From a virus, in IMG/VR virus record IMGVR_UViG_3300030419_004017, positions 1 to 49,015 of that record: a stretch of DNA of 49,015 nt; one strand, given 5' to 3'. Of this stretch, positions 1 to 7,594 are shown piece after piece. The position numbers were made by a program, and so were the translations under genes. The notes below the pieces were generated by a model. It did not search any database, was not told the DNA's origin, and worked only from the letters and a program-made list of their open reading frames with translations. The first letter of the stretch is position 1; the number at the start of each line of letters is the position of its first letter.

Positions 1-498
1 AATGCCACATTTGAACTCACAAGAAAGTTTGGTAAATATGGTAGTTACATTCCATACGATTCAGTAATCAATTATGGGACTGCTGGTTCTCGGAAATATA
101 AAAAAGGTAAGTTGGTAGATTGTACTAAATTCATACAACGAGATATGGATGTGACTGGTCTTGGGTTTATGAGAGGTGAAACTCCATTCGAAGGTAATCC
201 TGAACATTTTATCATTGAATCACCTGTAGGTGTATTTAATCCTATTGGTATCGGTGCTACTTGTGGTAGTGGAGATAACTTTGTAGAGGATAAGTCAGAT
301 TATTATGGTGAGGTTGTCGATATGGAAGCATACGCCTTATCGAAAGTTTGTTATCGTTATGATGTACCATTCATATCATTCAAATATATTACTGATGGGG
401 CAGATGGTGATGCCAACAATGATTGGGAAGAGAATGTCGGAAAGGGTATAAAAGTTTTTAATGAAATGGTGTTGAGTAAATTGGATGTATCCTCTTAA
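1..498 (+). CDS. MTA/SAH nucleosidase-like protein (5' truncated)
   Basis: The reading frame is open from base 1 and runs to TAA at 496-498, so the N-terminus lies outside the window. The C-terminal part carries the signature of the PNP/UDP phosphorylase family: DMEAYALSKVC, where the Met-Glu pair contacts the nucleoside ribose, followed by FKYITDGAD and a DW pair. Family members cleave methylthioadenosine or S-adenosylhomocysteine to adenine plus a thioribose product in the cytoplasm. This could relieve SAH inhibition of the phage methyltransferases at 38291 and 45279, which is inference. A TTG at 112 is in frame, but similarity continues upstream of it, so it is not the start. The 3' end overlaps the next gene by 14 bases. 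Confidence 0.8.
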   Translation, partial: NATFELTRKFGKYGSYIPYDSVINYGTAGSRKYKKGKLVDCTKFIQRDMDVTGLGFMRGETPFEGNPEHFIIESPVGVFNPIGIGATCGSGDNFVEDKSDYYGEVVDMEAYALSKVCYRYDVPFISFKYITDGADGDANNDWEENVGKGIKVFNEMVLSKLDVSS

Positions 499-1024
499 AT
501 TTGATATTCTGTCGAATGAAAGGTGTAATGAAGTATCTAATCAATTATTTCACTTGGAGTCTCAAGGAAAGTATAAAATATGGAGAGTTCCGAACTCCCC
601 AGCATTTTATAACCCACCAATAGGAATTCAATTGTTACATGAGTTGAAAGATAAAATATCTAAGGTTATTGGTTTACATTTACAACCAACCTATAGTTAC
701 GCGAGAATTTATCGGAGGGGAGATGAGTTACCTAAACACATTGATAGGAAAGCCTCTGAGTTTGGTGTTAGTATTACCACAGAATCAGACACAGATTGGC
801 CGATGTACTTTGAGGTAGATGGTGATGAAACAAAAGAAGTTTGTGGAATTGGACAGGCTGTAATTTATAAAGGTTCTGAAACTCCACATTGGAGAGATAA
901 ACTAAATGGTGAATTACAGGTTCAATTATTACTATTTTATGTTGATTCAAATGGTGAATATTCCAATTTAGAGAATGACAAGTTTCTTGGTACATATTTA
1001 AATAAACAAATTCCAAATTTATAA
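485..1024 (+). CDS. 2OG-Fe(II) oxygenase family protein
   Basis: This 179-residue protein has the jelly-roll oxygenase metal triad: His85-x-Asp87 in PKHIDRK and a distal His135 in ETPHWRD. Strands YARIYRRGDELP and GQAVIYKGSE surround them, as in prolyl-hydroxylase-like enzymes. Family members hydroxylate a protein, nucleobase or small molecule using 2-oxoglutarate and O2. The substrate is not evident here. The start overlaps the nucleosidase end, which suggests coupled translation. Marine T4-like phages often carry several such genes; a second unrelated one lies at 16263. Confidence 0.8.
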   Translation: MYPLKFDILSNERCNEVSNQLFHLESQGKYKIWRVPNSPAFYNPPIGIQLLHELKDKISKVIGLHLQPTYSYARIYRRGDELPKHIDRKASEFGVSITTESDTDWPMYFEVDGDETKEVCGIGQAVIYKGSETPHWRDKLNGELQVQLLLFYVDSNGEYSNLENDKFLGTYLNKQIPNL

Positions 1025-1037
1025 AGAAGGAAAGAAA

Positions 1038-1967
1038 ATGAAAATATTAGTTAGTGGTGGTGCCGGATTTGTTGGTACTAATTTAATTAAAAAATTATTG
1101 AAAGATGGACACGAAGTTGTATCGGTTGATAATTACTCAACAGGTTTTAAAGAAAATCACCAAAAAGGTTGTTTATATTATGATTATGATTTATCGAGTT
1201 CACATACACTTGGTATATATGTTGACCATAATTCTTATCCAGTTTGGAGAGAGTTAGATTATGATATTATATTTCATATGGCAGCACTAGCAAGGATACA
1301 ACCCTCGTTAGAAAATCCACATAAAACTATTTTGAATAATTTTTACTCAACACTAAATTTAATTGAACTGGCAAGAAAGAATAATACACCATTCGTTTAT
1401 GCAGGTTCAAGTTCACTTCATCATGGATTATGGGGTAGTCCATACGCTTGGTCTAAATTTGGTGGAGAACAACTTTGTGAATTATACAATAAGGTTTATG
1501 ATTTACCAACATCAATTTGTAGATTTTATAATGTTTACGGGCCACATCAATTAGAAGGTGGGGCATATGCCACAGTCTTGGGTATATTTATGAAACAATT
1601 CAAGGAAAACAAACCCTTAACAATCACTGGTGATGGAGAACAGAGAAGAGATTTTACACACATCGATGATATAGTAGAGGGTTTAGAAAAGTGTGGAAGG
1701 TCTTTATTAATCCCTAATGAATTCCACGCAAAAGTTAGTGGTAAAATATTTGAATTGGGTAGAGGGGTAAACCACTCTATTAATGAAGTGGCGAGTTACT
1801 TCGGAAGTGACTATCCAAAAGAACACATACCTAAAAGAGATGGTGAGTACGATGTTACACTTTGTGAATCTGATGAAGCACGAAAATTATTAGGTTGGGT
1901 TCCAAGTAAAAATATCGATGACTATATCAAAGATTTCGTAGAAACAGAAAGGTTTTTAAACGAATGA
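1038..1967 (+). CDS. NAD-dependent epimerase/dehydratase
   Basis: This 309-residue extended short-chain dehydrogenase has an N-terminal Rossmann motif GGAGFVG at residues 7-13, Asp31 for the NAD ribose, and a catalytic Tyr136-x3-Lys140 in SPYAWSKFGGEQ. GEQRRDFTHIDD is the family motif near the sugar site. Such enzymes interconvert or dehydrate nucleotide sugars (UDP-glucose 4-epimerase type). In a phage this would serve sugar modification of virion, host surface or DNA, which is inference. AAGGAAAG provides the ribosome site. The stop overlaps the next start (ATGA). Confidence 0.9.
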   Translation: MKILVSGGAGFVGTNLIKKLLKDGHEVVSVDNYSTGFKENHQKGCLYYDYDLSSSHTLGIYVDHNSYPVWRELDYDIIFHMAALARIQPSLENPHKTILNNFYSTLNLIELARKNNTPFVYAGSSSLHHGLWGSPYAWSKFGGEQLCELYNKVYDLPTSICRFYNVYGPHQLEGGAYATVLGIFMKQFKENKPLTITGDGEQRRDFTHIDDIVEGLEKCGRSLLIPNEFHAKVSGKIFELGRGVNHSINEVASYFGSDYPKEHIPKRDGEYDVTLCESDEARKLLGWVPSKNIDDYIKDFVETERFLNE

Positions 1968-2203
1968 CCTACTATTTATTATTGAGTGGTGATACGAAGA
2001 ATGATTACCACGACACTAATGTTTTAGGAGAAGAAAGTTTTGGTAAGTTTTATACAGGCCAAGGTATGAGAGCCTTTCACAACATAGTAAATAATAAACC
2101 TGAGTTATTAGAGGACATCACTATCTTGGATGACCATAAAAAACACTACACAATAACAGAATTCATGGACATATTGTCCAAACTAAAAATCTATACTAAT
2201 TAA
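1964..2203 (+). CDS. Hypothetical protein, 79 aa
   Basis: The start codon overlaps the epimerase stop (ATGA at 1964-1967), so it is translationally coupled. The protein is soluble, mixed alpha/beta in appearance, with no membrane segment or recognised motif. It has an aromatic N-terminus (MTYYLLLSGDT) and a helical C-terminal third. I do not recognise the family. Confidence 0.65.
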   Translation: MTYYLLLSGDTKNDYHDTNVLGEESFGKFYTGQGMRAFHNIVNNKPELLEDITILDDHKKHYTITEFMDILSKLKIYTN

Positions 2204-2225
2204 CTTTGCCTTATAGGAGAAAAAG

Positions 2226-2375
2226 ATGAATGTTCGAGAATGGGAAAGATATGAAGAAAGATACGAGGAAAAACCAAAGAAGATAACCAAGAAGAAAAAA
2301 ACTTGGAAACAAGTCAAAGAGGAAAAAAAGAATAAAAAACCAAAGTGGAATAAAAAAAGAGGAGTAAAGAAATGA
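2226..2375 (+). CDS. Small Lys-rich protein, 49 aa
   Basis: A strong AGGAGAAAAAG site precedes ATG at 2226. The 49 residues are extremely basic: an N-terminal stretch of mixed charge (REWERYEERYEE) followed by Lys-rich sequence with regularly spaced Trp. The stop overlaps the next ATG (ATGA). A nucleic-acid-binding tail protein is possible, but no family is recognised. Confidence 0.6.
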   Translation: MNVREWERYEERYEEKPKKITKKKKTWKQVKEEKKNKKPKWNKKRGVKK

Positions 2376-2632
2376 AATTCTATTTAGTTGATAAATTAGA
2401 CAACATTAATACAACAGCAGTTCTCGAAAGTGGAGTAGGATTGAGTGGAGCTAAAACATATTTTCTTGGTATGAAAAAATTAGATGAAAAAGAATTCGAC
2501 AAATTATGGAAAGTTATGAGTCAAGAACAATGGGATTTGAGGTTCAAGACCACATTACAAAACAGACAGAACGAAAAGAGAAAATACGAATGGTGGAAAG
2601 ATGATGAATCGTATTTAGACATTGATAGATAG
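2372..2632 (+). CDS. Hypothetical protein, 86 aa
   Basis: The start overlaps the preceding Lys-rich ORF and has AGAGGAG upstream. It is soluble, with a charged Trp-rich C-terminus (KYEWWKDDESYLD). No known domain is evident. It sits directly before phoH with an 8-base gap, consistent with one operon. Confidence 0.65.
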   Translation: MKFYLVDKLDNINTTAVLESGVGLSGAKTYFLGMKKLDEKEFDKLWKVMSQEQWDLRFKTTLQNRQNEKRKYEWWKDDESYLDIDR

Positions 2633-2640
2633 GATGACTC

Positions 2641-3378
2641 ATGGCACAGAAAAAACAAAGGGTATACAAATCACCCATAGGAGCGATTCCTAAAATTGTA
2701 AATAATTTTGAGTCAAAAACTCTCAATCAAAAAATATTCTATGACATAATCGGAGAGGAAGAAACACAACTAATATTATGTCATGGTATAGCAGGAACTG
2801 GTAAAACATATGTATCAATCTACAAGGCACTACAAGATGTTTTGAGAAGAGGTACTGGATATGATAAACTAATAATCATCAATCCAACCGTTGATGTTGG
2901 TAATGAGGATAAGTTAGGATATTTACCTGGTGAATTAGATAAGAAGATACAACAATACAACGAATCAACCTTTACCATATTGGATAAGATAATTGGTAAG
3001 GCAAAAGCGGGTAAGATGATTCAAGAGGGTAAGATAGAAATTGGAGTATTGAATTTCTTAAGAGGAACAAACTTGGAAAATTGTTATGTGATATTAGATG
3101 AGGCACAGAATGTCTCACCTATGCAAATCAAAACCATTATGACGAGAATATCTCACGATTGTAAAATGATAATACAAGGTGATTTATCACAATGTGATAA
3201 GTATAAGACTAATGGTGTGACTAACTATGAGAAAAGTGGATTCTATGATGTATGGAATAGATTGAAAGGTATTGAAGGTGTTAATCATATGGAGTTTAAT
3301 CGTGATGATTGTATTAGACATCCATTAGTGAAAAGAATACTAAAAACATACGAGGATGAACACGAGATAAAGTTATAA
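2641..3378 (+). CDS. phoH: PhoH-like ATPase
   Basis: This 245-residue P-loop ATPase has Walker A GIAGTGKT at residues 49-56 and Walker B VILDEAQ at 150-156. The sequence following it, NVSPMQIKTIMTRI, and the GDLSQ sensor stretch are characteristic of PhoH proteins. The length matches phage PhoH, which lacks the extra N-terminal domains of many bacterial versions. PhoH is a common marker gene of marine phages. Its biochemical role is an ATPase related to RNA helicase/PIN-associated proteins, and a role in phosphate response is only inferred by name. Confidence 0.95.
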   Translation: MAQKKQRVYKSPIGAIPKIVNNFESKTLNQKIFYDIIGEEETQLILCHGIAGTGKTYVSIYKALQDVLRRGTGYDKLIIINPTVDVGNEDKLGYLPGELDKKIQQYNESTFTILDKIIGKAKAGKMIQEGKIEIGVLNFLRGTNLENCYVILDEAQNVSPMQIKTIMTRISHDCKMIIQGDLSQCDKYKTNGVTNYEKSGFYDVWNRLKGIEGVNHMEFNRDDCIRHPLVKRILKTYEDEHEIKL

Positions 3379-3444
3379 TCGCTAAAAATAAGTATTTTTC
3401 AGAAAATTGTATAATATTTACTTACAAGAGATTAGGGCAAAGTT

Positions 3445-3690
3445 ATGTCAGAGTTGACAAAAGAACAGAAAAAAGAATTAGAATTATTGGCATCCGAGAT
3501 TGAAGCGGAAGCAATACAGATGAGATTAGATTATGAGGCAACAGGTTCCCAAGAAAGTGGAAGTGTGGTGTTCATTAATCAAGATAGTCCATTATTAGAA
3601 AGTGAAGATGAGGAGTTGGGTAACACTATGATTGTTAGTACAACTCAACATATAAAAAAGAGATTAGAAGAAGGAGAAGAAAATGATTGA
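3445..3690 (+). CDS. Small acidic hypothetical protein, 81 aa
   Basis: The 81 residues are Glu-rich and predicted mainly helical. A Glu/Lys-rich N-terminal helix is followed by a polar Ser-rich middle and a basic-acidic C-terminal helix. The 3' end overlaps the next gene by eight bases. No family is recognised. Confidence 0.6.
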   Translation: MSELTKEQKKELELLASEIEAEAIQMRLDYEATGSQESGSVVFINQDSPLLESEDEELGNTMIVSTTQHIKKRLEEGEEND

Positions 3691-3919
3691 AACGGCAGAA
3701 TGGGTACTGATTGGAGTACTGATTGGTTCACCTATTGGTTTTATCATATCAAGTGTCTTAACATCAGATAAAATGGAAGACTTAGATACAGAGGTTCAAG
3801 ACTTAAGGACACAGAGACAATTACTCAAAGAAGAAATATTTAGATTGAGTAAGAGTAGAAAACCTCAACCAAGAAAGAAAAGAAATTATAAACCAAGAAA
3901 CACAAGGAAAAAAATATGA
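3683..3919 (+). CDS. Single-pass membrane protein with coiled coil, 78 aa
   Basis: One hydrophobic segment at residues 7-25 (WVLIGVLIGSPIGFIISSVL) is followed by a short coiled coil (DLDTEVQDLRTQRQLLKEEI) and a very basic C-terminal tail of about 20 residues. AGAAGGAGAAGAAA supplies the ribosome site. The arrangement suggests a membrane-tethered protein with a positively charged cytoplasmic tail. Function is unknown; a spanin or holin accessory role is conceivable but not shown. Confidence 0.65.
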   Translation: MIETAEWVLIGVLIGSPIGFIISSVLTSDKMEDLDTEVQDLRTQRQLLKEEIFRLSKSRKPQPRKKRNYKPRNTRKKI

Positions 3920-4056
3920 ATCACTTAGACAAATTCCTTAATGTAATAGACGATGTCACAACATTTATCATCGGTGATAAAAGAAGTGGTGATGAAAGAC
4001 GAGTCAAAGTTAGTAAAAGAAAAAAGACTCGTAGAAAAGTAGTTAGGAGAAAGTAA
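3916..4056 (+). CDS. Small basic protein, 46 aa
   Basis: ATG at 3916 overlaps the preceding TGA. The first 25 residues are neutral and amphipathic (HLDKFLNVIDDVTTFIIGDK); the last 20 are Arg/Lys-rich. It ends at TAA directly before the next ATG at 4057, giving zero spacing. No family is recognised, but overlap coupling and codon use support a real gene. Confidence 0.55.
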   Translation: MNHLDKFLNVIDDVTTFIIGDKRSGDERRVKVSKRKKTRRKVVRRK

Positions 4057-4404
4057 ATGCTTTATGAAAAATACCATAGTATTTACGATAGGGCATTTGA
4101 ATATTTCCAAACCTTTTCGGATAAAGATTCGGAGGGTTTGAGAGATATGTTTTCCGATGATGTAATACTACATGATTGGGATATTATTGCAAATGGTATT
4201 GATGAGGTTGTACAGGCAAATCAAGACATCTTCGATTCAGTAGATACTATTGTTGCGGAACCAATAAAAACATATGTCGATAATAATGTAGTTATAACAG
4301 AACTCAAGATAATTATTAATGAAGAAGAAACACTATTAGTGACAGATGTTATTGAATTCAATGAATCTGGTAAAATCAAATTTGTTCGAGCTTATAAGGG
4401 GTAA
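4057..4404 (+). CDS. NTF2/SnoaL-like fold protein
   Basis: The 115 residues have the layout of the NTF2-like superfamily: an N-terminal helix pair with YFQTFSDKDSEGLRDMFSDDV, then alternating strands ending in DVIEFNESGKIKFVRAYKG. In this family the sequence (L..M..DDV..HDWD) lines a pocket used for ligand binding or isomerase-type reactions. No substrate can be inferred. AGTTAGGAGAAAG is a good ribosome site. Confidence 0.65.
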   Translation: MLYEKYHSIYDRAFEYFQTFSDKDSEGLRDMFSDDVILHDWDIIANGIDEVVQANQDIFDSVDTIVAEPIKTYVDNNVVITELKIIINEEETLLVTDVIEFNESGKIKFVRAYKG

Positions 4405-4406
4405 TA

Positions 4407-5000
4407 ATGGTATTAGATAGTTTATTAGTCGGAGTAATGTTATTTACTTCATTTTCCGCTCGTACACCAAATTCACAACCAAATCCTGATGACTATGAGG
4501 TTAGTATTGGATTTAGTCATGATAACTATTATGTCAATCGTCAATGGGAAAGAGAGTTGGGTGAACATTATATAGATGATTTGTTTTGGTTGAAAGTAGA
4601 TAATGGAGTATATTTTAAACCAGAGTATATGAATAAAGAGAGTCAAGGTGTTAGGTATCTAAAGATTGACTCAAGACGAAGTTGGAAGGGTTTTTCCTTT
4701 GGATTTACAAGTCGTAATAGTGATGAAAATGTACTTAGTAAAAACTTTGAAACATTTGTTTCCTTTGGTGGTAGTAAAAAGAAAAAGTATTATAATGATA
4801 AAATAGAAATTGATTTTTCATTTGATGGTTATTTCCCACCAAGTCAAGATGATGGTAGAGATACATTTGAATTTGAGAACAAGTTTAAAACATCTTGGAA
4901 GGTAACGGATAAACTAAGATTATATAAACTCGGTGAAATATCTAAGTTACAAGGAAAAGAGTTTTACAAGGCAAAAATTGGATTAGAAATTTCTTTATAG
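4407..5000 (+). CDS. Putative exported beta-rich protein, 197 aa
   Basis: It begins two bases after the NTF2-like gene. The N-terminus has a short hydrophobic stretch (LLVGVMLFTSFSA) without a strongly basic n-region, so a signal peptide is possible but weak. The rest is rich in alternating aromatic/polar strands (FSFGFTSR, FETFVSFGG, IEIDFSFDGYF) and ends in a strand (KAKIGLEISL), resembling an outer-membrane beta-barrel or beta-sandwich. It precedes the endolysin, so a lysis or envelope role is possible. The family is unrecognised. Confidence 0.6.
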   Translation: MVLDSLLVGVMLFTSFSARTPNSQPNPDDYEVSIGFSHDNYYVNRQWERELGEHYIDDLFWLKVDNGVYFKPEYMNKESQGVRYLKIDSRRSWKGFSFGFTSRNSDENVLSKNFETFVSFGGSKKKKYYNDKIEIDFSFDGYFPPSQDDGRDTFEFENKFKTSWKVTDKLRLYKLGEISKLQGKEFYKAKIGLEISL

Positions 5001-5009
5001 GAGAAAACG

Positions 5010-5492
5010 ATGTTAACAACATTCGATGAAATAATAGAGGTAACACTACACCACGAAGGTGGATATGTTCACGACCCGTCAGATTTAGGTGGTGAGACTA
5101 ACTACGGTATCGCAAAACGATTCTATCCTGATGTAGATATCAAGAACCTAACGAAAGAAGGGGCAAAAGAAATCTATAAAAAAGATTATTGGGATAAAAA
5201 TAAAGTAGATGATTTGACAGATGATTTAAAACATATATTTTTTGATATGTGTGTGAATCAAGGAAGAGGAACCGCGGTAAAAATACTACAAAGGGCAATT
5301 AATGGAAAGGGTGGAGACCTAAAAGTAGATGGTGGATTCGGTCCTGGTACAAAGAAGGCATTTGAAAAATACAAACCCTCTTTGGAAAGATTAAGATGTT
5401 ATAGACTTAAACACTATTATGATTTAGTCAATAGAAAACCTGAACAAGAAAGATTTTTATTTGGATGGTACAAAAGGGCACTTTCTGTATAA
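5010..5492 (+). CDS. Endolysin, GH108-type N-acetylmuramidase
   Basis: The 160 residues match the phage secretion-activator/GH108 lysozyme family. The N-terminal HHEGGYVHDPSDLGGETNYGI carries the presumed catalytic Glu16 in the EGGY motif. A central DMCVNQGRGTAVKILQRAIN and VDGGFGPGTKKA form the C-terminal peptidoglycan-binding-type part. Length agrees with the family. It would cleave peptidoglycan glycan strands at host lysis. There is no signal peptide, so export would need a holin; the membrane-anchored small proteins nearby (3683, 6029) are candidates by position only. AGGAGAAAACG precedes the start. Confidence 0.9.
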   Translation: MLTTFDEIIEVTLHHEGGYVHDPSDLGGETNYGIAKRFYPDVDIKNLTKEGAKEIYKKDYWDKNKVDDLTDDLKHIFFDMCVNQGRGTAVKILQRAINGKGGDLKVDGGFGPGTKKAFEKYKPSLERLRCYRLKHYYDLVNRKPEQERFLFGWYKRALSV

Positions 5493-5520
5493 TAAAAACT
5501 TTTTACCTTATATTTATATA

Positions 5521-5664
5521 TGAGTTTCACATCGGGTAGAGCTCAAACAGAGGATGGGGAGCATAATTACTACAACCCAGTAGAACTCGGTAGAACGATT
5601 AGACAATTATGTTCTAAAGCAAAATAGAAACCCGCTCTACTCTGTTTCCGATGTGACCAACTCA
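5521..5664 (+). ncRNA. Candidate structured RNA between endolysin and repeat-protein genes
   Basis: The 196-base gap after the endolysin holds complementary arms that enclose about 80 bases. The outer helix pairs 5521-5526 with 5659-5664 and 5527-5535 with 5648-5656, about 15 bp around a CC bulge. Directly inside are two more 7-bp complementary pairs, 5536-5542 with 5634-5640 and 5545-5551 with 5641-5647. They occur in crossed order, so they form either alternative helices or a knotted fold. The interior has a CTAC/GTAG hairpin and a TAGAAC/GTTCTA pairing. I do not recognise a named RNA family. Confidence 0.55.
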
Positions 5665-5688
5665 ATGGGAAGAAAATAGGAGTAAGAG

Positions 5689-6024
5689 ATGGCATTAGTA
5701 GACTTAGTCAAAGGAAAAGACACACCTACACCAAATAAAGGTGCAACAGGTAACATACCAACAGATTCACCACAAGGTGCGGGAGAAAACTTTGTTCCCT
5801 ACTCTTCAAGAATAATAGATGGGGCAAAAGATGTAAACCCAATGGGAAGTCCAAGAGGTAGACATTTAGATAATGGTCGTGATGTATTACCACAAGGAAG
5901 TCCAATAGGTAGACATATTAATAGTGGAAACACTATATTACCACAAGGTAGTCCACAAGGAAGACACACCCAATCCCCACTTGGTGTTGGAACAATTCGA
6001 AAATCACCACTCGCGGGAGAATAA
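5689..6024 (+). CDS. Gly/Pro-rich protein with three 17-residue repeats
   Basis: The 111-residue protein is low-complexity and contains three near-perfect 17-residue repeats at about 50-66, 67-83 and 84-100. Their core is PxGSPxGRHxxxGxxx (PMGSPRGRH, PQGSPIGRH, PQGSPQGRH). Further SPQG/SPLG motifs flank them. It has no hydrophobic core and is probably extended. TAGGAGTAAGAG is the ribosome site. It could be a virion-associated or host-surface-binding element. No family is recognised. Confidence 0.7.
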   Translation: MALVDLVKGKDTPTPNKGATGNIPTDSPQGAGENFVPYSSRIIDGAKDVNPMGSPRGRHLDNGRDVLPQGSPIGRHINSGNTILPQGSPQGRHTQSPLGVGTIRKSPLAGE

Positions 6025-6028
6025 AAAA

Positions 6029-6310
6029 GTGAATCAAGCGGACAGAAAAGAATTTGATTTAATTCACAATAAGATAGACAACATAACAAAGTCTATTGAA
6101 GACTTAAAAGAAGATATGTCAATGGCACATGGTAAGACAGATGAGTCTTTAAGGTTCTTGAAAGAAAACCTATTCAATCCACACGAAGGATTATGGGCGG
6201 AAACAAAACAAAATACTCAATTCAGAGAGTCAACAACCAAATGGAGAAGTGTTATTGGAGTCGGATTCATTGGATTGATAATAGATAAAATTTGGGGTAT
6301 GTTCTCATAA
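6029..6310 (+). CDS. Tail-anchored coiled-coil membrane protein, 93 aa
   Basis: I chose GTG at 6029, four bases after the previous stop with GGGAGA upstream, because the same frame further upstream lies inside the repeat gene. Residues 1-45 form heptad-like helix (IHNKIDNITKSIEDLKEDM), and the C-terminus has one membrane segment (WRSVIGVGFIGLIIDKIWGM). This is the arrangement of XhlA-like or holin-accessory proteins. With the endolysin upstream, a lysis role is plausible but inferred. Confidence 0.65.
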   Translation: MNQADRKEFDLIHNKIDNITKSIEDLKEDMSMAHGKTDESLRFLKENLFNPHEGLWAETKQNTQFRESTTKWRSVIGVGFIGLIIDKIWGMFS

Positions 6311-6344
6311 TTTTTTATTAAAGAAAGAAGTTATAAATAAGGTT

Positions 6345-6608
6345 ATGTGTGATTTATGTATATTAGAAGACAAAACAAATACCTACTTGGAAACAGATAA
6401 GTTCATAATATTAGATTGTGATTCTTGTTTCATTCCTATGGTGGTATGGAAAGAACACACGATGAAAATAGATTCAGAGGACGAAAGACTAATGGAAGAG
6501 TCACTCATAAAAGTTGCAAAAAAATTCTACAAACATGATAATTTTAAGATAGATAAGAACCAAAGAGCGATACCTGACCACCTACATTGGCACTCAAGGT
6601 TGGTATGA
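6345..6608 (+). CDS. HIT-like protein, 87 aa
   Basis: It ends in a histidine-triad motif HLHWH (His79, 81, 83) and starts with a CDLC pair, like HIT proteins that bind zinc at the N-terminus. The central sequence FIPMVVWKEHTM fits the family strand before the helix. HIT proteins hydrolyse nucleoside phosphoramidates or dinucleotides. At 87 residues it is shorter than the usual 110-140, so it may be a minimal or partly degenerate version. The next gene overlaps its stop. Confidence 0.65.
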   Translation: MCDLCILEDKTNTYLETDKFIILDCDSCFIPMVVWKEHTMKIDSEDERLMEESLIKVAKKFYKHDNFKIDKNQRAIPDHLHWHSRLV

Positions 6609-7183
6609 GTAAGGTATTCTTAGATTGTGGTTCAAATAAAGGTCAATCATACGATTGGTTCATGGAAAATAAAGGTTCGGATGAATGGGATGTTCATTGT
6701 TTTGAACCCTCACCAGAATTTTCCTCATCCTTATCAAGTAAACCTATAACTTATCATCAAAAAGCGGTTTGGGTAGAAGATGGTACAGATACTTTTTATG
6801 TTAGAGGTGGTTTAAGTTCTACACTATATAAAAACAAACAAGATAATATTCAAAAACAACCTAAAGAAGTACAAGTTGATACAATAGATTTTTCACAATT
6901 CGTAATAGATAACTTCAATAAAGAAGATTACATAATTCTCAAGATGGACATAGAAGGTGGAGAGTATAAAGTTATAGATAAGATGTTAGAAGATAAAACA
7001 TTCGATTATATAGATGAGTTCTATGTGGAGTATCATGGTGCAAAAATACAAGATTTGTACCCTTACTTTGACGAGGTATACGAAAGAGAAGGAGTTGATG
7101 CAAAAACATATCAACTCAATCAAATAAATGAGTATGATTTAAAGTGTGAGGTATACCCTTACAAAACATGGGTGAAATTCTAA
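6605..7183 (+). CDS. FkbM-family SAM methyltransferase
   Basis: The start is ATG at 6605, overlapping the HIT stop as ATGA. The in-frame sequence upstream lies within the HIT gene. The 192 residues begin with motif I (VFLDCGSNKGQSYDWF), followed by CFEPSP, the second SAM-binding acid, then ILKMDIEGGEYKVI, the hallmark of FkbM-type methyltransferases. Members O-methylate sugars or small molecules. The substrate is unknown. With the epimerase at 1038 it could act on glycans, which is inference. Confidence 0.85.
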   Translation: MSKVFLDCGSNKGQSYDWFMENKGSDEWDVHCFEPSPEFSSSLSSKPITYHQKAVWVEDGTDTFYVRGGLSSTLYKNKQDNIQKQPKEVQVDTIDFSQFVIDNFNKEDYIILKMDIEGGEYKVIDKMLEDKTFDYIDEFYVEYHGAKIQDLYPYFDEVYEREGVDAKTYQLNQINEYDLKCEVYPYKTWVKF

Positions 7184-7509
7184 TGATACATAAAGAAGAT
7201 ATTAAAAGAGTTAATGAAAAAGACTTTGATGAACTAAGAAAAGAATCACCAAAAGGGTGGTGGTCGGAAAAAAACGCAACACACAAAAAGACGCGTAAAA
7301 AAGACGACTCACACAGAAATACGCATCACACTCGTCAAGGTGGACGGACAGACCTTTCGACTTCGTCTCAAGGACAGGTCCCGTCCCACACCGACAGAGT
7401 CATGAGGGTTCTGAGGGACATAGGTGTGGTGACATGGGGGTATTCGGGTTTGGTCGCGGATTCCCTTATAAAAGAAGTAAAGATAATAAGAGATACGATA
7501 TGGAAATGA
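7183..7509 (+). CDS. Hypothetical protein with a GC-rich internal segment
   Basis: ATG at 7183 overlaps the previous TAA. Residues 1-30 look like ordinary phage protein. Residues 31-90 are His/Arg/Thr-rich and come from a stretch with more than 55% G+C (about 7321-7440), in contrast to its surroundings. The end (GVVTWGYSGLVADSLIKEVKIIRDTIW) is helical and partly hydrophobic. The GC-rich part also contains RNA-type pairing (CCACACC near 7386 with GGTGTGG near 7424). The ORF may have acquired a foreign insert. No family is recognised. Confidence 0.5.
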   Translation: MIHKEDIKRVNEKDFDELRKESPKGWWSEKNATHKKTRKKDDSHRNTHHTRQGGRTDLSTSSQGQVPSHTDRVMRVLRDIGVVTWGYSGLVADSLIKEVKIIRDTIWK

Positions 7510-7586
7510 TAGATTACTCTGTAATACTTTCATTCTTTTTGATGGGATGGAGTTTGGTAAAGTGGATAGATACACCAAACAATTAA
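7500..7586 (+). CDS. Tiny membrane protein, 28 aa
   Basis: This short ORF overlaps the end of the previous gene; an internal ATG at 7506 is an alternative start. It encodes one hydrophobic helix (YSVILSFFLMGWSLVKWI) and a short polar tail. It is the first of a run of very small single-pass membrane ORFs reaching 8260. Support rests on coupling, membrane character and the repeated pattern, so individual confidence is moderate. Confidence 0.45.
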   Translation: MEMIDYSVILSFFLMGWSLVKWIDTPNN

Positions 7587-7594
7587 TCATCTCC

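Noticed and set aside
112-498. TTG at 112 as the start of the nucleosidase
   Set aside because: The same frame is open to base 1 with family-like sequence upstream, so the gene is truncated by the window edge.
6332-6339. TATAAATA, matching the T4 late promoter element
   Set aside because: It lies only 5 bases upstream of ATG 6345, so transcription would start at or after the start codon. In AT-rich DNA such octamers are common. Late promoters were therefore not annotated despite the gp55 gene.
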